From Clostridiales bacterium (GTDB taxonomy: Bacteria > Bacillota > Clostridia > Christensenellales > Aristaeellaceae): 63,418 nucleotides of DNA. Of the stretch, positions 35,387 through 45,248 are shown piece by piece. Numbering within the stretch: position 1 is the first letter of the stretch; each line of letters opens with the position of its first letter. A program made the translations under genes and the position numbers. Below the pieces are notes generated by a model that saw only the letters and a program-made list of their open reading frames with translations, made no database searches and had not been told where the DNA came from. The stretch is taken from assembly GCA_012837525.1 (NCBI GenBank), contig DUQZ01000058.1, forward strand, positions 1 through 63,418. Reading direction: 5' to 3'.

Positions 35387-35997
35387 CAAAAGCAGAGCAG
35401 ATCGCGGCCATTTATGCGCATGACCTGAAGCTCTGGGAGCAGGGCTTGGTGTTTGCTGGTATCGATGAAGCGGGGCGCGGGCCTCTGGCAGGCTGCGTCA
35501 CAGCAGCCTGTGTGGTGATGCCCAAGGAACCCCGCGTGGACATGGTGTTTGATTCCAAGCGCTTAAGTGAAAAGCAGCGCGAGTCTGTCTTTGAGCAAAT
35601 CCATAAGCAGGCGCTGTTTGTGGGCGTGGCAAGCGTGGAAGCGGAGGAGATTGACCGCATCAACATCCTGGAAGCCACCAAGCTGGCCATGCGCAGGGCA
35701 GCTTCAGGCGCGCCGGTTGACCTGTTTTTGGTGGACGCTGTGAATAATGTAGGCCTTGCGGGGGAGGAGCGGCCCCTTATCTCCGGTGACGCGGTCAGTT
35801 ATTCCATCGCGGCTGCGTCCATCATCGCCAAGGTGACGCGTGACCGCGTCATGCGACAGCTGGACGCTTTATATCCGGAATATGGCTTTGCGCGGCACAA
35901 GGGCTATGGGACGCGCCAGCATATTGAGGCGATCCGCCAATGGGGTCCCTGCCCCGCGCACCGCGAAAGTTTCCTCACGCGGATCCTTTCCAAATGA
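35383..35997 (+). CDS. rnhB: ribonuclease HII
   Basis: A 204-residue enzyme that nicks RNA-DNA hybrids at ribonucleotides. GIDEAGRGPLAG holds the first catalytic Asp-Glu pair, FDSKRLSEKQRE follows, and the later acidic DAVNN and ASIIAKVTRDR motifs are present. It starts at GTG overlapping the rbgA stop (GTGA) with GAGG upstream. The yraN start overlaps its stop (ATGA). Confidence 0.96.
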   Translation: MTKAEQIAAIYAHDLKLWEQGLVFAGIDEAGRGPLAGCVTAACVVMPKEPRVDMVFDSKRLSEKQRESVFEQIHKQALFVGVASVEAEEIDRINILEATKLAMRRAASGAPVDLFLVDAVNNVGLAGEERPLISGDAVSYSIAAASIIAKVTRDRVMRQLDALYPEYGFARHKGYGTRQHIEAIRQWGPCPAHRESFLTRILSK

Positions 35998-36332
35998 GCC
36001 AGTATGAAATCGGCCTGGAGGGTGAGCGCAAAGCCGCGCGCTATCTGAGAAAGCGGGGCTTCCAGCTGCAAAAACAGCGCTTTAAAAGCCGTCATGGGGA
36101 GATTGATCTGATTGCCAAAAAGGGCAATCACTTGTATTTTATTGAGGTGAAGCACCGGCCCAACGCCCGGCTGGGTGAGGGGCTGCAAACCATCACCCAG
36201 GACAAGCGGCGCAGGCTGCTGGAGGCGGCGCGGGCCTATCTTTCAAACAAACCCGCAAGTTGGCACCTGGCCTACATTGAGATAACCCGGGCAGGCATCC
36301 TGCTGTATGAGGATGTCCTGCACGAACAATGA
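35994..36332 (+). CDS. YraN/UPF0102 nuclease-like protein
   Basis: A 112-residue protein with the UPF0102 core GEIDLIAKKGNHLYFIEVKH (about 37-56), which matches a PD-(D/E)XK nuclease-type active site. Its function is not established in any species. It is coupled to rnhB by ATGA, the usual Firmicutes neighbour. Confidence 0.93.
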   Translation: MSQYEIGLEGERKAARYLRKRGFQLQKQRFKSRHGEIDLIAKKGNHLYFIEVKHRPNARLGEGLQTITQDKRRRLLEAARAYLSNKPASWHLAYIEITRAGILLYEDVLHEQ

Positions 36333-36342
36333 GGGATTGACC

Positions 36343-39300
36343 ATGAAGAAAAAACTGATGATTCTGGGCAGCGTCCTGCTCATAGCGGCAGTTGTTGTGT
36401 TGCTGGCGTTTGGCCGGCAGGCAAGCACGCCGGTTGATTACGGTGTGGAACTGCTCACAAACGGCAGTTTTGAGCAGGTGAATGACGAGGGCACGCCGGA
36501 TGGCTGGCTGCCCGAATCCTACCTGAAGTATTCAGACATCACCCGCTTTGAGATCGCAGAGGGTAAAGAGGGCAAGGGGGTCCAGATCATCAGCTATGCG
36601 CCCAATGACGCGCGGTATTATCAAACCGTCAAGGTAAACCCCAATACCATCTACCGCTTCAGCGGCTATATCAAGTCGGCCGCGCAGGGCGGCCGCGGCG
36701 CCAATTTATCCATCGCCGATGTATATGTGTTTTCAGAGGCAGTGTATGAAACCGGCGGGGACTGGCAGTATGTGGAATTGTATGGCAAGACAGGCGCGAA
36801 ACAGCGCCAGGTGACGGTTTTCGCGCGCCTGGGCGGCTATTCAGGCGAGGCGGAGGGCGAGGCCAGCTTTGACCAGCTGTCGCTGATGGCCGTGAAGGAA
36901 ACGCCGCCGGATTTGCGCCTTGCCTCCTGGGAAAAACAGGAAGCGCCCAAGCAGGATGCCCTTGCAAACCCCCGCGAAAGCGCGCCGTTTGCCCCTTGGT
37001 TTATAGTGATCTATCTGGTGTTTGCGGGCCTTATGGTGTATATCGCCAAAGCCGCGCAGCGGATGGAAAATTTGCAAACCGCGAATGAAAACAACAAGTA
37101 TTCCCTGGTTTTGTTGTTTGCTCTGTTGTTGTTTGCTTTCCTCTCCCGATTGTGGATGGCGCAGCTGGTCGCCGGCTTCCCGGTGGATGTGGGCGCCTTC
37201 CGCGCCTGGGCAAACAACATGGCGGATGTCGGCCCTGGGCAGTTTTACCTGCAGGAAGGCCACCGGGATTACCCGCCCGGCTACATGCTGGTGCTGTGGC
37301 CCATAGGCCTCATCGGCAAACTGCTGGGCAGCGGCGCGAGTGCCATGATGGTCAAGATGCCCACCATCCTGTGTGATGTCGCCATCATCGCGCTGATGTA
37401 TTATGTCGCCCAAAAGCGCACCAACAAATCAGGTGCTCTCCTGCTGTCCATGCTGTATGCCATGAACCCCTTAACCTATCTGGCGGGCGCGGCCTGGGGC
37501 CAGGTGGACAGCCTGCCGTCCCTGTTGCTCCTTATTGCTGTGCTGCTCATCATGGACCAGCGCTGGCGTTACGCGCTGCCTGTCTATGTGCTGGCGGTGC
37601 TGATGAAGCCGCAGGCGCTGATGGTAGGGCCATTGGGCTTGCTGGCGCTGGTGATGGCCTTTGTGTGGGAAACAAAGCGGGACAAGCTGATCAAGGATAC
37701 GCTGATTGGTGTGGGTTTAAGCTTCGCGGTTATCGCCCTGGTCGCTGTGCCCTTTTTCAACGAAGAAAACGGCATCCCCTGGCTGCTGGGCCTGTACGGC
37801 AACACGATGAGCTACTACCACTACGCCACCGTCAACGCCAACAACCTGTATTTCCTGTTCAAGCAAAACTGGGTGTCCATTGAGAACGCCGCGCCCTTCC
37901 TGCTCCGACTGACGGGCAGCCTGGTGGTGCTGTTGCCAATTGCGGCCTATTGCTACATTGAGAAAAAAGAAACAAAGAAAAAGCGTGATATCAAGCTTCT
38001 TGATATGATCCTGCTGGCTTCTGCCGCGCTGCCGGCGCTTGCGGTGCTGATCCCCATGAGCATGGCGCTCACAGGCACGCTGCTGATGGTCTCAGTCTTT
38101 GCTCTGGTTGTGCTGATGTATATCAAAGCAAGGAATGTGCGCAGCCTGCCGCTGCTGGCGGCGGTGCTGCTGATTGGCTTTTCCATCCTGGGCACCATGA
38201 TGCATGAGCGCTATCTCTTCCTGGCGGTCGCGCTTATAACCCTGTCCTACATCCAAAAACCGGACCGCCGCGTGCTGGCCCTGCTACTGGCAGTGACCGC
38301 ATTGTGCTTCCTCAATACCGGGGTCGCGCTGGACCGCGGCATGCGCATTGGCGGCAGCATGGGAAATCTGGACGCTCCCAGCGCGGGCTTGCAGTCGGAT
38401 TCCGCCTGGCTGGAATACACCCTGTCCTTCCTCAGCCTGCCTTTGGCTGGCTATGCCCTTTATCTGGGGCTTGTTTTCTCCAGGAAAGAGGTTGCGGTGA
38501 AAGCCATCGCGCCGCGTCTGGACGCGGCAAAGCTCAAACCCAAGACCCGCTTTGCCTTCCTCAAAAAGCGTGAGCAAGTCAGGTTTGACCGTAAGGATGC
38601 CCTGCTCATCATCGGGGTCACCCTGCTGTACGCCGTCATTGCTCTGGTCAACCTGGGGTCCACCGTAGCGCCGCAGACATCCTGGATGTCCAATATCGAT
38701 CAGAAAGAGGTTGTGCTGGATCTGGGGGAGGTACAGCATTTCAAGCTGATGATGTACGGCGGCATCCACTGGCAAACCAGTGAGTTTGAGGTAGAAATCA
38801 GCGAAGACGGCGAGAACTATACCAGCTACCCATATCAAATGACGCCTGGCACTCTCTTTGCCTGGCGGTATTTAAGCTTCCCCTACATTGACAGGGAGGG
38901 GAAGACGCAGTACGACGGCAACCCCAGGGAGCTGACGGGCCGGTATGTGCGCATCAGCAACATGTCTGCGCGGCTTACCCTCTTTGAGGTTGTCGCGCAG
39001 GATTATGACACGGGGGAGAATATTCCCTTTATTTCAACCAGCGCGGGCGCGGAGGCCTTGATTGATGAGCAGGATACCGTCAGCGGCCGTCCCACCTGGT
39101 TTAACAGCATGTATTTTGATGAAATCTACCACGCCCGCACGGGCTATGAGCAGCGCAACGCCCTGCTGGGGCAGGAGCCAAACCAGATCTATGAAACCAG
39201 TCACCCGCCGCTGGGCAAGGTCTTCATCACCTTTGCCACGATGATCTTTGGCATGACGCCCTTTGGCTGGCGCTTTGCCGGGGCCCTGGCCGGCATCCTG

Positions 39301-40458
39301 ATGCTGCCGGGTATGTACCTGCTGGGCAAGCAGCTGACCAGGCGTCGCGGCTTTGGCTTGTTCGCGATGCTCTTGATGACTTTTGATTTCATGCACTTTA
39401 CGCAAACGCGCATCGCCACCATCGACAGCTTTGTCACTCTGTTTATCATCTACGCCTATTTCTTCATGATCCGCTACATGATGATGGATCACCTGCGCAC
39501 ACCGCTTAAAAAGAAGCTGCTGCCGCTGTTCCTCTCAGGCCTCATGATGGGGCTGGGCGTGGCCAGCAAGTGGACAGGCATCTACGCGGGCATGGGTCTG
39601 GCGGTTCTCTTCTTTGGCAGCCTGGCGCAAAACATCTTCAGCGGATTTGCCTGCAAAAAGATGACGGAGGCGGAGCGCAAAAGCCTGGACGCGGAGGAAG
39701 CGGAAGTTGCGCAGGCATACGGCGATCGCTTCCTGTATGAAGCGATCCTTACCTGCTTGTGGTGCCTGCTTTTCTTTGTTGTCATTCCGGTGGTCATCTA
39801 CTACCTGTCCTATATCCCGGTGTACATCGCGTCACCCGGCGGTGTGACGGTTGAAAAAATCATCCGCAACAACATCAGCATGTTTGAGTACCATTCAGAG
39901 CCGGGGCGCGGCGCGGACCACGCCTGGGCTTCTCCCTGGCACAGTTGGCCCCTCATCAAAAAGCCGATGTATTACTACTCCGGCGGCGTCATCAATGGTA
40001 CCTCCAGCGTCATCTGGGCCTTTGGCAACCCCCTGGTCTGGTGGGGCGGCCTGCTGGCGCTTTTGATGACTGCATTGTACGCGATCTATGAACGCCTGAA
40101 CGTCAGCAAACACCTCATCGCCTACGACAGGGGGGAGGTATCCGACCTGTCCCATGACAGGCGGCCTGTAATCCTGTTGGTTGCCTTCCTGGCGCAGTAT
40201 CTGCCCTGGGTGCTGGTGCCGCGGGGGACCTATATCTACCACTATTTCCCGTCCGTACCCTTCATCATCCTGTGCATGACGCTGATGATGGATTACCTGT
40301 ACCAGTGGCACAAGCAGGCCGCGAAGATCACTGGCATCGCGCTGGTCGTGATCGCGGGCGTGCTGTTTGTTGCCTTCTTCCCGTATATCAGCGGCGTGCG
40401 CGTCTCCACCGCCTGGCTGGAGGCCATGCGCTGGCTGCCCAACTGGCTGTATTACTAA
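36343..40458 (+). CDS. double GT-C glycosyltransferase with carbohydrate-binding-like domains
   Basis: A 1371-residue membrane protein. Order of parts: a signal-anchor helix (1-22); a carbohydrate-binding-module-like domain (about 30-185, NGSFEQVNDEGTPDGW); a helix near 210; a first multi-helix GT-C unit (about 245-720, with VDVGAFRAW and DYPPGYMLVL); an F5/8C (discoidin)-like beta domain (about 779-900); and a second GT-C unit of the PMT/GT39 type (about 905-1371, with MYFDEIYHARTGYE and SHPPLGKVF). PMT enzymes transfer mannose from a polyprenyl phosphate to proteins or glycans outside the membrane. GAGGG precedes the ATG at 36343. It is inserted between yraN and comM. The acceptor is unknown. 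Confidence 0.88.
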   Translation: MKKKLMILGSVLLIAAVVVLLAFGRQASTPVDYGVELLTNGSFEQVNDEGTPDGWLPESYLKYSDITRFEIAEGKEGKGVQIISYAPNDARYYQTVKVNPNTIYRFSGYIKSAAQGGRGANLSIADVYVFSEAVYETGGDWQYVELYGKTGAKQRQVTVFARLGGYSGEAEGEASFDQLSLMAVKETPPDLRLASWEKQEAPKQDALANPRESAPFAPWFIVIYLVFAGLMVYIAKAAQRMENLQTANENNKYSLVLLFALLLFAFLSRLWMAQLVAGFPVDVGAFRAWANNMADVGPGQFYLQEGHRDYPPGYMLVLWPIGLIGKLLGSGASAMMVKMPTILCDVAIIALMYYVAQKRTNKSGALLLSMLYAMNPLTYLAGAAWGQVDSLPSLLLLIAVLLIMDQRWRYALPVYVLAVLMKPQALMVGPLGLLALVMAFVWETKRDKLIKDTLIGVGLSFAVIALVAVPFFNEENGIPWLLGLYGNTMSYYHYATVNANNLYFLFKQNWVSIENAAPFLLRLTGSLVVLLPIAAYCYIEKKETKKKRDIKLLDMILLASAALPALAVLIPMSMALTGTLLMVSVFALVVLMYIKARNVRSLPLLAAVLLIGFSILGTMMHERYLFLAVALITLSYIQKPDRRVLALLLAVTALCFLNTGVALDRGMRIGGSMGNLDAPSAGLQSDSAWLEYTLSFLSLPLAGYALYLGLVFSRKEVAVKAIAPRLDAAKLKPKTRFAFLKKREQVRFDRKDALLIIGVTLLYAVIALVNLGSTVAPQTSWMSNIDQKEVVLDLGEVQHFKLMMYGGIHWQTSEFEVEISEDGENYTSYPYQMTPGTLFAWRYLSFPYIDREGKTQYDGNPRELTGRYVRISNMSARLTLFEVVAQDYDTGENIPFISTSAGAEALIDEQDTVSGRPTWFNSMYFDEIYHARTGYEQRNALLGQEPNQIYETSHPPLGKVFITFATMIFGMTPFGWRFAGALAGILMLPGMYLLGKQLTRRRGFGLFAMLLMTFDFMHFTQTRIATIDSFVTLFIIYAYFFMIRYMMMDHLRTPLKKKLLPLFLSGLMMGLGVASKWTGIYAGMGLAVLFFGSLAQNIFSGFACKKMTEAERKSLDAEEAEVAQAYGDRFLYEAILTCLWCLLFFVVIPVVIYYLSYIPVYIASPGGVTVEKIIRNNISMFEYHSEPGRGADHAWASPWHSWPLIKKPMYYYSGGVINGTSSVIWAFGNPLVWWGGLLALLMTALYAIYERLNVSKHLIAYDRGEVSDLSHDRRPVILLVAFLAQYLPWVLVPRGTYIYHYFPSVPFIILCMTLMMDYLYQWHKQAAKITGIALVVIAGVLFVAFFPYISGVRVSTAWLEAMRWLPNWLYY

Positions 40459-40473
40459 GAGAGGGGCTTATCT

Positions 40474-42021
40474 ATGTTAGCCCAAACCAAATGCTTTGCC
40501 TTAATTGGCATCACCGGGGAGCCGGTCACGGTGGAGGCCTATGTGGCCTCCGCCAGCACCTTTGTGTTCAACATCGTAGGGCTGCCGGACGCGGCGGTGA
40601 AGGAAAGCCGGGACCGTGTGGTCGCGGCGCTCAAAAACAGCGGCTTTGTGATGCCCTTTGGGCACACTGTGGTCAACCTGTCGCCCGCTGATGTCAAGAA
40701 AGAGGGCACAGCCTTTGATTTGCCCATCGCGGTTGCCATTATCTTAGCCAGCCAGCAGATGATGGCAAAACCCTTTGATGATACCGCCCTGATTGGGGAA
40801 CTGGCGCTGGATGGCAGCCTGCGCGCGGTGAATGGTGCCTTGTCCATGGTCATATCAGCCCATGAGCAGGGCATTCGCAAAATCATCCTGCCCCGTGACA
40901 ATGCCAAAGAGGTGGAGGTGGTCACCGGGATGGAGGTCTATCCCGCAGCCAGCTTATACGAGGTCACCCAGCATTTATCCGGTCAAAACCCCATCCCGGC
41001 TCAGGCGCAAAAGACCTATCAGGAATGCCTGAACGAAGCGGTGTTTGACCTGGATCTCTCCCAGGTGCGCGGCCAGCAATTGCCCAAGCGCGCGCTGGAG
41101 ATCGCCGCGGCTGGCGGCCACAATTTGCTGCTGATTGGTACCCCGGGCTCCGGCAAGACCATGCTGGCGCGCTGCCTGCTCGGCATACTGCCTGAGATGA
41201 GCCAGGAGGAAGCCTTTGAAACCACCCGCATTCATTCCGCAGCCGGCGTGTTGAAGCCGGGGTCGGGGCTTTTGACCGTGCGTCCTTTCCGCACGCCGCA
41301 TCATTCCGCGTCCATGGCCGCCCTTATCGGCGGCGGCGCCAACGCCAGGCCGGGAGAGGTGTCGCTGGCGCACAATGGCGTGCTGTTTTTGGACGAGATG
41401 CCGGAGTACCCGCGCTCCGTCCTGGAATCGCTCCGCCAGCCGCTGGAGGATGGCGTCATCACCGTCAGCCGCGTCAAGGTGCACACGCAGTACCTGTCCC
41501 GCCTGATGCTGGTTGCCAGCATGAACCCATGCCCCTGCGGCTATTTTGGCAGCAAGACCCGGCATTGTCGCTGCGGCAGCCATGACATCAAACGCTATTT
41601 GGACCGCATCTCAGGCCCACTGCTTGACCGGATTGATTTGCAGGTGGAGGTGGATGTGGTGCCGGTGGAGGACATCGTGCAGGAGGGAGAGCAGGAAAGC
41701 AGTGACGCGGTGCGACAGCGCGTCCGCGCAGCCCGAGCTATCCAGCAAAAGCGGTTTGAGCGCACCGGTATCCGCACCAACGCGCAGATGAACGGCAAGA
41801 ACCTGGAAGACCAGGCGCTGCTGACAAAGGAAGCGCGGTCGCTGCTTCAAAACGCGGTGAAGAAATACAACCTCAGCATGCGGGCCTATACCCGCTTGAT
41901 CAAAGTAGCCCGCACCATCGCGGACTTGCAGGGCGAGGAGAAGGTGGGCTTGCCCGCCATGGCGGAAGCCATCCAGTATCGGATGATGGACGGCAAATAC
42001 TGGGGTGAGCAGCATGCCTGA
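40474..42021 (+). CDS. comM: YifB/ComM-family AAA ATPase
   Basis: A 515-residue Mg-chelatase-like protein. The N-terminal Lon-like domain has GLPDAAVKESRDRVVAAL (about 37-54), and the AAA domain has Walker A GTPGSGKTMLARCL (about 222-235), Walker B VLFLDEMPEYPRSVLE (about 305-320) and the zinc-like CPCGYFGS. ComM is a branch-migration helicase in natural transformation in Vibrio and Haemophilus. Adjacent dprA fits a role in DNA uptake and recombination. AGAGGGG precedes the ATG. Confidence 0.95.
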   Translation: MLAQTKCFALIGITGEPVTVEAYVASASTFVFNIVGLPDAAVKESRDRVVAALKNSGFVMPFGHTVVNLSPADVKKEGTAFDLPIAVAIILASQQMMAKPFDDTALIGELALDGSLRAVNGALSMVISAHEQGIRKIILPRDNAKEVEVVTGMEVYPAASLYEVTQHLSGQNPIPAQAQKTYQECLNEAVFDLDLSQVRGQQLPKRALEIAAAGGHNLLLIGTPGSGKTMLARCLLGILPEMSQEEAFETTRIHSAAGVLKPGSGLLTVRPFRTPHHSASMAALIGGGANARPGEVSLAHNGVLFLDEMPEYPRSVLESLRQPLEDGVITVSRVKVHTQYLSRLMLVASMNPCPCGYFGSKTRHCRCGSHDIKRYLDRISGPLLDRIDLQVEVDVVPVEDIVQEGEQESSDAVRQRVRAARAIQQKRFERTGIRTNAQMNGKNLEDQALLTKEARSLLQNAVKKYNLSMRAYTRLIKVARTIADLQGEEKVGLPAMAEAIQYRMMDGKYWGEQHA

Positions 42022-43105
42022 TCAGCGGGAGCTGCTGTGCCTGGCCTGGCTGTCCTGCAGTGACAGCCTGGGCTACACTGCCCGAACCAAACTGATGGCG
42101 CAGTTTCAGACCGCCAGCGCCGTCTTTGAGCGCTTCTCACCGCGCGTGATGGACATCATCGGCGAAAAAGCCTATGCGGAATTGGCGGACCTGCGGAAAA
42201 CAGGTCTTGAAAAATTACAGCTGGCGCTTCACAAATCAAACGTCAAGCTGTGCGTGCCCGGGGACAGCAGCTATCCAGACCAGCTGGCTCACATACCAGA
42301 CCCGCCGGCGCTTTTGTTTTACCAGGGCAACTTATCCCATGAGGAACCCCGCGCCATCGCCATTGTCGGATCCCGCCGTGAAACCCGTTACGGCAGGGAG
42401 CAGGCCTTTGCCATCGCGAAGGAACTGGCGCAGCAGGGCGTCACCATCATTTCCGGGCTGGCGCGCGGCATTGACACCGCGGCCCACAAAGGCGCGCTGG
42501 CGGCTGGCGGCCGCACCATCGCCATTTTAGGCTCTGGTATCAAGCGCGTCTATCCCAAAGAAAATGAGAGTTTGGCAGCACAGATCATTGAACAGGGCGG
42601 CGCGGTAGTCAGCGAGTTTGCGCCGACAGCCGAACCGATTGCCTTTCATTTTCCCATCAGAAACCGCCTGGTTTCTGGCTTCAGCCACGGCATATTGCTG
42701 GTGGAAGCCCGAGAAAAAAGCGGCACCTTAATCACCGTTGGGCACGCCTTGATGCAGGGACGGGAGGTGTTCGCCCTGCCGGGACCGGTGGATGCGCCGG
42801 GCAGCGCTGTGCCCAACCGCATGCTGCGCGAAGGCGCCCGCTTGATCACCTGTGCCGGGGACATCCTGGAGGATATGAGTTGGGGCCAAAGTACCCAGGG
42901 TGAGCAGACCAGCTTCATCATGCCTGATTTGACAAATGAACAACGCAGGTTATATGATTCGCTGTGCGATGAGCCGCGGGATTTTACCGAGCTCATGCAA
43001 ACCATGAAACTGCAGGCACAGGAACTGAATGTGCTACTCACCACCCTTGAGATGGAAAACCTGATTGAAGCCCTGCCGGGTAGAATGTTTAAAGCAATCA
43101 GATAA
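42014..43105 (+). CDS. dprA: DNA-processing protein DprA
   Basis: A 363-residue Rossmann-fold protein. IVGSRRETRYGREQ (about 118-131), SGLARGIDTAAHKGAL (about 147-162) and the later KSGTLITVGHALMQGR segment are typical of DprA/Smf. A winged-helix (DML1-like) domain fills the C-terminal 65 residues. It loads RecA on incoming single-stranded DNA. The ATG at 42014 lies within the comM stop region, after GGGGTGA. Confidence 0.96.
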   Translation: MPDQRELLCLAWLSCSDSLGYTARTKLMAQFQTASAVFERFSPRVMDIIGEKAYAELADLRKTGLEKLQLALHKSNVKLCVPGDSSYPDQLAHIPDPPALLFYQGNLSHEEPRAIAIVGSRRETRYGREQAFAIAKELAQQGVTIISGLARGIDTAAHKGALAAGGRTIAILGSGIKRVYPKENESLAAQIIEQGGAVVSEFAPTAEPIAFHFPIRNRLVSGFSHGILLVEAREKSGTLITVGHALMQGREVFALPGPVDAPGSAVPNRMLREGARLITCAGDILEDMSWGQSTQGEQTSFIMPDLTNEQRRLYDSLCDEPRDFTELMQTMKLQAQELNVLLTTLEMENLIEALPGRMFKAIR

Positions 43106-43124
43106 TAATGGACGGAGGACATCC

Positions 43125-45248
43125 TTGAAATCTAAGAAACACAAACTGGTCATCGTCGAGTCGCCTGCCAAAGCGCGCACAGTTGCCCGCTTTTTGGGGC
43201 GTGATTATAAGGTGGAAGCCTCTCAGGGCCATGTGCGGGACTTGCCAAAGTCCCAGTTTGGTATTGATACCGAGCAGGACTTCGCCATGAAGTACATCAC
43301 CATCCATGGCCGGGGACCCATTTTGGCCAAGCTGCGCAAGCAGGCGGCAGGCGCCAGCCAGGTCTATCTGGCAACAGACCCTGACCGCGAGGGCGAGGCC
43401 ATCTCCTGGCATTTGGCGCAGGCGCTGAAACTGGACGACAGCAAGCCTTTGCGTGTGGAGTTTCAGGAGATTACCAAAAACGCGGTCAAGGAAGCGGTCA
43501 AATCCGCCCGCACCATTGACATGGACCGGGTGAACGCGCAGCAGGCGCGCCGCGCGCTGGACCGCGTGGTGGGCTACAAGATCAGCCCGCTTTTGTGGGC
43601 GAAGATCAAAAAAGGCTTGTCTGCCGGTCGTGTGCAGTCCGTCGCCGTGCGCCTGATTGTGGACCGTGAGGACGAGATTGACGCCTTCATCCCGGAGGAG
43701 TACTGGGACATCAGCGCGGATTTTGAGGCGCTCAACGCCAAGGGCAAGAAGGTGCTGCTTTCCGCGCGGCTGAACAAACTAAAAGGCAAAAAGCCGGAGA
43801 TTATCAATGAAAAAGCGGCGCTGAAGGCAAAGGATCTGATCCAAAACAGCGCCTTTAAAGTGGGAACGGTCAAGAAGGGCACGCGCAAGAAATCACCGGC
43901 GCCGCCCTTTACCACCTCCACCCTGCAGCAGGAAGCCAGCCGCAAGCTGAACTACACCTCCTCCCGCACCATGCAGATTGTACAGGGCCTGTACGAGGGG
44001 GTGGAGCTGGGCAAGGAAGGCAGCCAGGGTCTGGTGACCTACATCAGAACCGACTCTGTACGTGTGAGCGCTGAGGCGGTCGCCGCCGCGCGCGAAGAAA
44101 TCCTGAAAGCCTATGGCAAGGAACACCTTCCCCGTACTGCGCGGGAGTACAAAACCCGCAGCCGCGCCCAGGACGCGCACGAAGCCATCCGCCCCACTGA
44201 CATCACCAGGACGCCGGACAGCCTGAAAGCCTTTTTGTCCCGGGAGCAAATGCAGGTATACCGCCTGATCTATAACCGCTTTTTGGCCAGCCAGATGAAA
44301 AACGCAGAGTATGAAACCTTAACGGCTGATCTGCTGGCGGATGAGGTTGATTTGCGCTATTACGCGGAGCACAAGTCCTTCCCCGGCTTTACCGCCATTT
44401 ATGAAGAGGGTGAGGACGACAACGGCGTCAGCATCCAGGACGTCATGCCGGACCTTCAAAAGGACGACACAGTGGACATCCAGGAAGTGCATGCCGAGCA
44501 GCACTTCACCCAGCCGCCCTCCCGGTATACGGAGGCCTCCCTCATCAAGTCCATGGAGGAGCGGGGCATCGGCCGTCCGTCCACCTACGCCCCTACCATC
44601 GGCACCATCATTGCCCGCGGGTATATCTCCCGCGAGAAGCGCAGGCTGTACCCGACAGAGATGGGGCGTATGGTCAATGACATCATGATGGAATATTTCA
44701 GCCCAGTGGTGGATCTGGAGTTCACCGCGGATATGGAAAGCAAGCTGGACGAGATCGCCGAGGGCAAACTGGACTGGAAGGACATCCTGCGGGATTTCTA
44801 TCCTTCCTTCAGCGAGATGGTAAGCCAGGCAGAAGCCCAGATTGAAAAGGTGGAGATTCCGGACGAGGTGTCCGACATCCCCTGCGAGGTCTGCGGCACC
44901 ATGCTGGTATACAAGATGGGCCGCTACGGCCGTTTCCTGGCCTGCCCACGTTTCCCGGAATGCCGCTTTACTATGCCTATTTTGACCTATATCGACGCGC
45001 CCTGTCCCACCTGCGGCGCCAGATTGCTTGAGAAAACTACGCGCAAGGGCCGCAAGTTCTATGGCTGCGAGAAATATCCGGAGTGCGAGTTCACCTCCTG
45101 GGACAAGGTCGCGACAGAGAAATGCCCCAAGTGCGGCCACCATATGGTCTACAAATACCGCAAAAACAGCCAGTTCCGCCTGTGCACCAACGAAACCTGC
45201 CGACACCACGAGATGGTAGAGGAGGCGCCGGAGGCGGAACATGCCTGA
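43125..45248 (+). CDS. topA: DNA topoisomerase I
   Basis: A 707-residue type IA topoisomerase. The Toprim region starts VIVESPAKARTVARFLG with TDPDREGEAISWHL (Asp/Glu metal site). The active-site tyrosine is in TYIRTDSVRVS, near residue 310. Three C-terminal zinc ribbons of the topA type follow (CEVCG, CPTCG and CPKCG starts). The TTG at 43125 has GGAGG 6 bases upstream; the longer open frame into dprA has no site. It relaxes negative supercoils behind transcription. It overlaps trmFO by 8 bases. Confidence 0.97.
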   Translation: MKSKKHKLVIVESPAKARTVARFLGRDYKVEASQGHVRDLPKSQFGIDTEQDFAMKYITIHGRGPILAKLRKQAAGASQVYLATDPDREGEAISWHLAQALKLDDSKPLRVEFQEITKNAVKEAVKSARTIDMDRVNAQQARRALDRVVGYKISPLLWAKIKKGLSAGRVQSVAVRLIVDREDEIDAFIPEEYWDISADFEALNAKGKKVLLSARLNKLKGKKPEIINEKAALKAKDLIQNSAFKVGTVKKGTRKKSPAPPFTTSTLQQEASRKLNYTSSRTMQIVQGLYEGVELGKEGSQGLVTYIRTDSVRVSAEAVAAAREEILKAYGKEHLPRTAREYKTRSRAQDAHEAIRPTDITRTPDSLKAFLSREQMQVYRLIYNRFLASQMKNAEYETLTADLLADEVDLRYYAEHKSFPGFTAIYEEGEDDNGVSIQDVMPDLQKDDTVDIQEVHAEQHFTQPPSRYTEASLIKSMEERGIGRPSTYAPTIGTIIARGYISREKRRLYPTEMGRMVNDIMMEYFSPVVDLEFTADMESKLDEIAEGKLDWKDILRDFYPSFSEMVSQAEAQIEKVEIPDEVSDIPCEVCGTMLVYKMGRYGRFLACPRFPECRFTMPILTYIDAPCPTCGARLLEKTTRKGRKFYGCEKYPECEFTSWDKVATEKCPKCGHHMVYKYRKNSQFRLCTNETCRHHEMVEEAPEAEHA

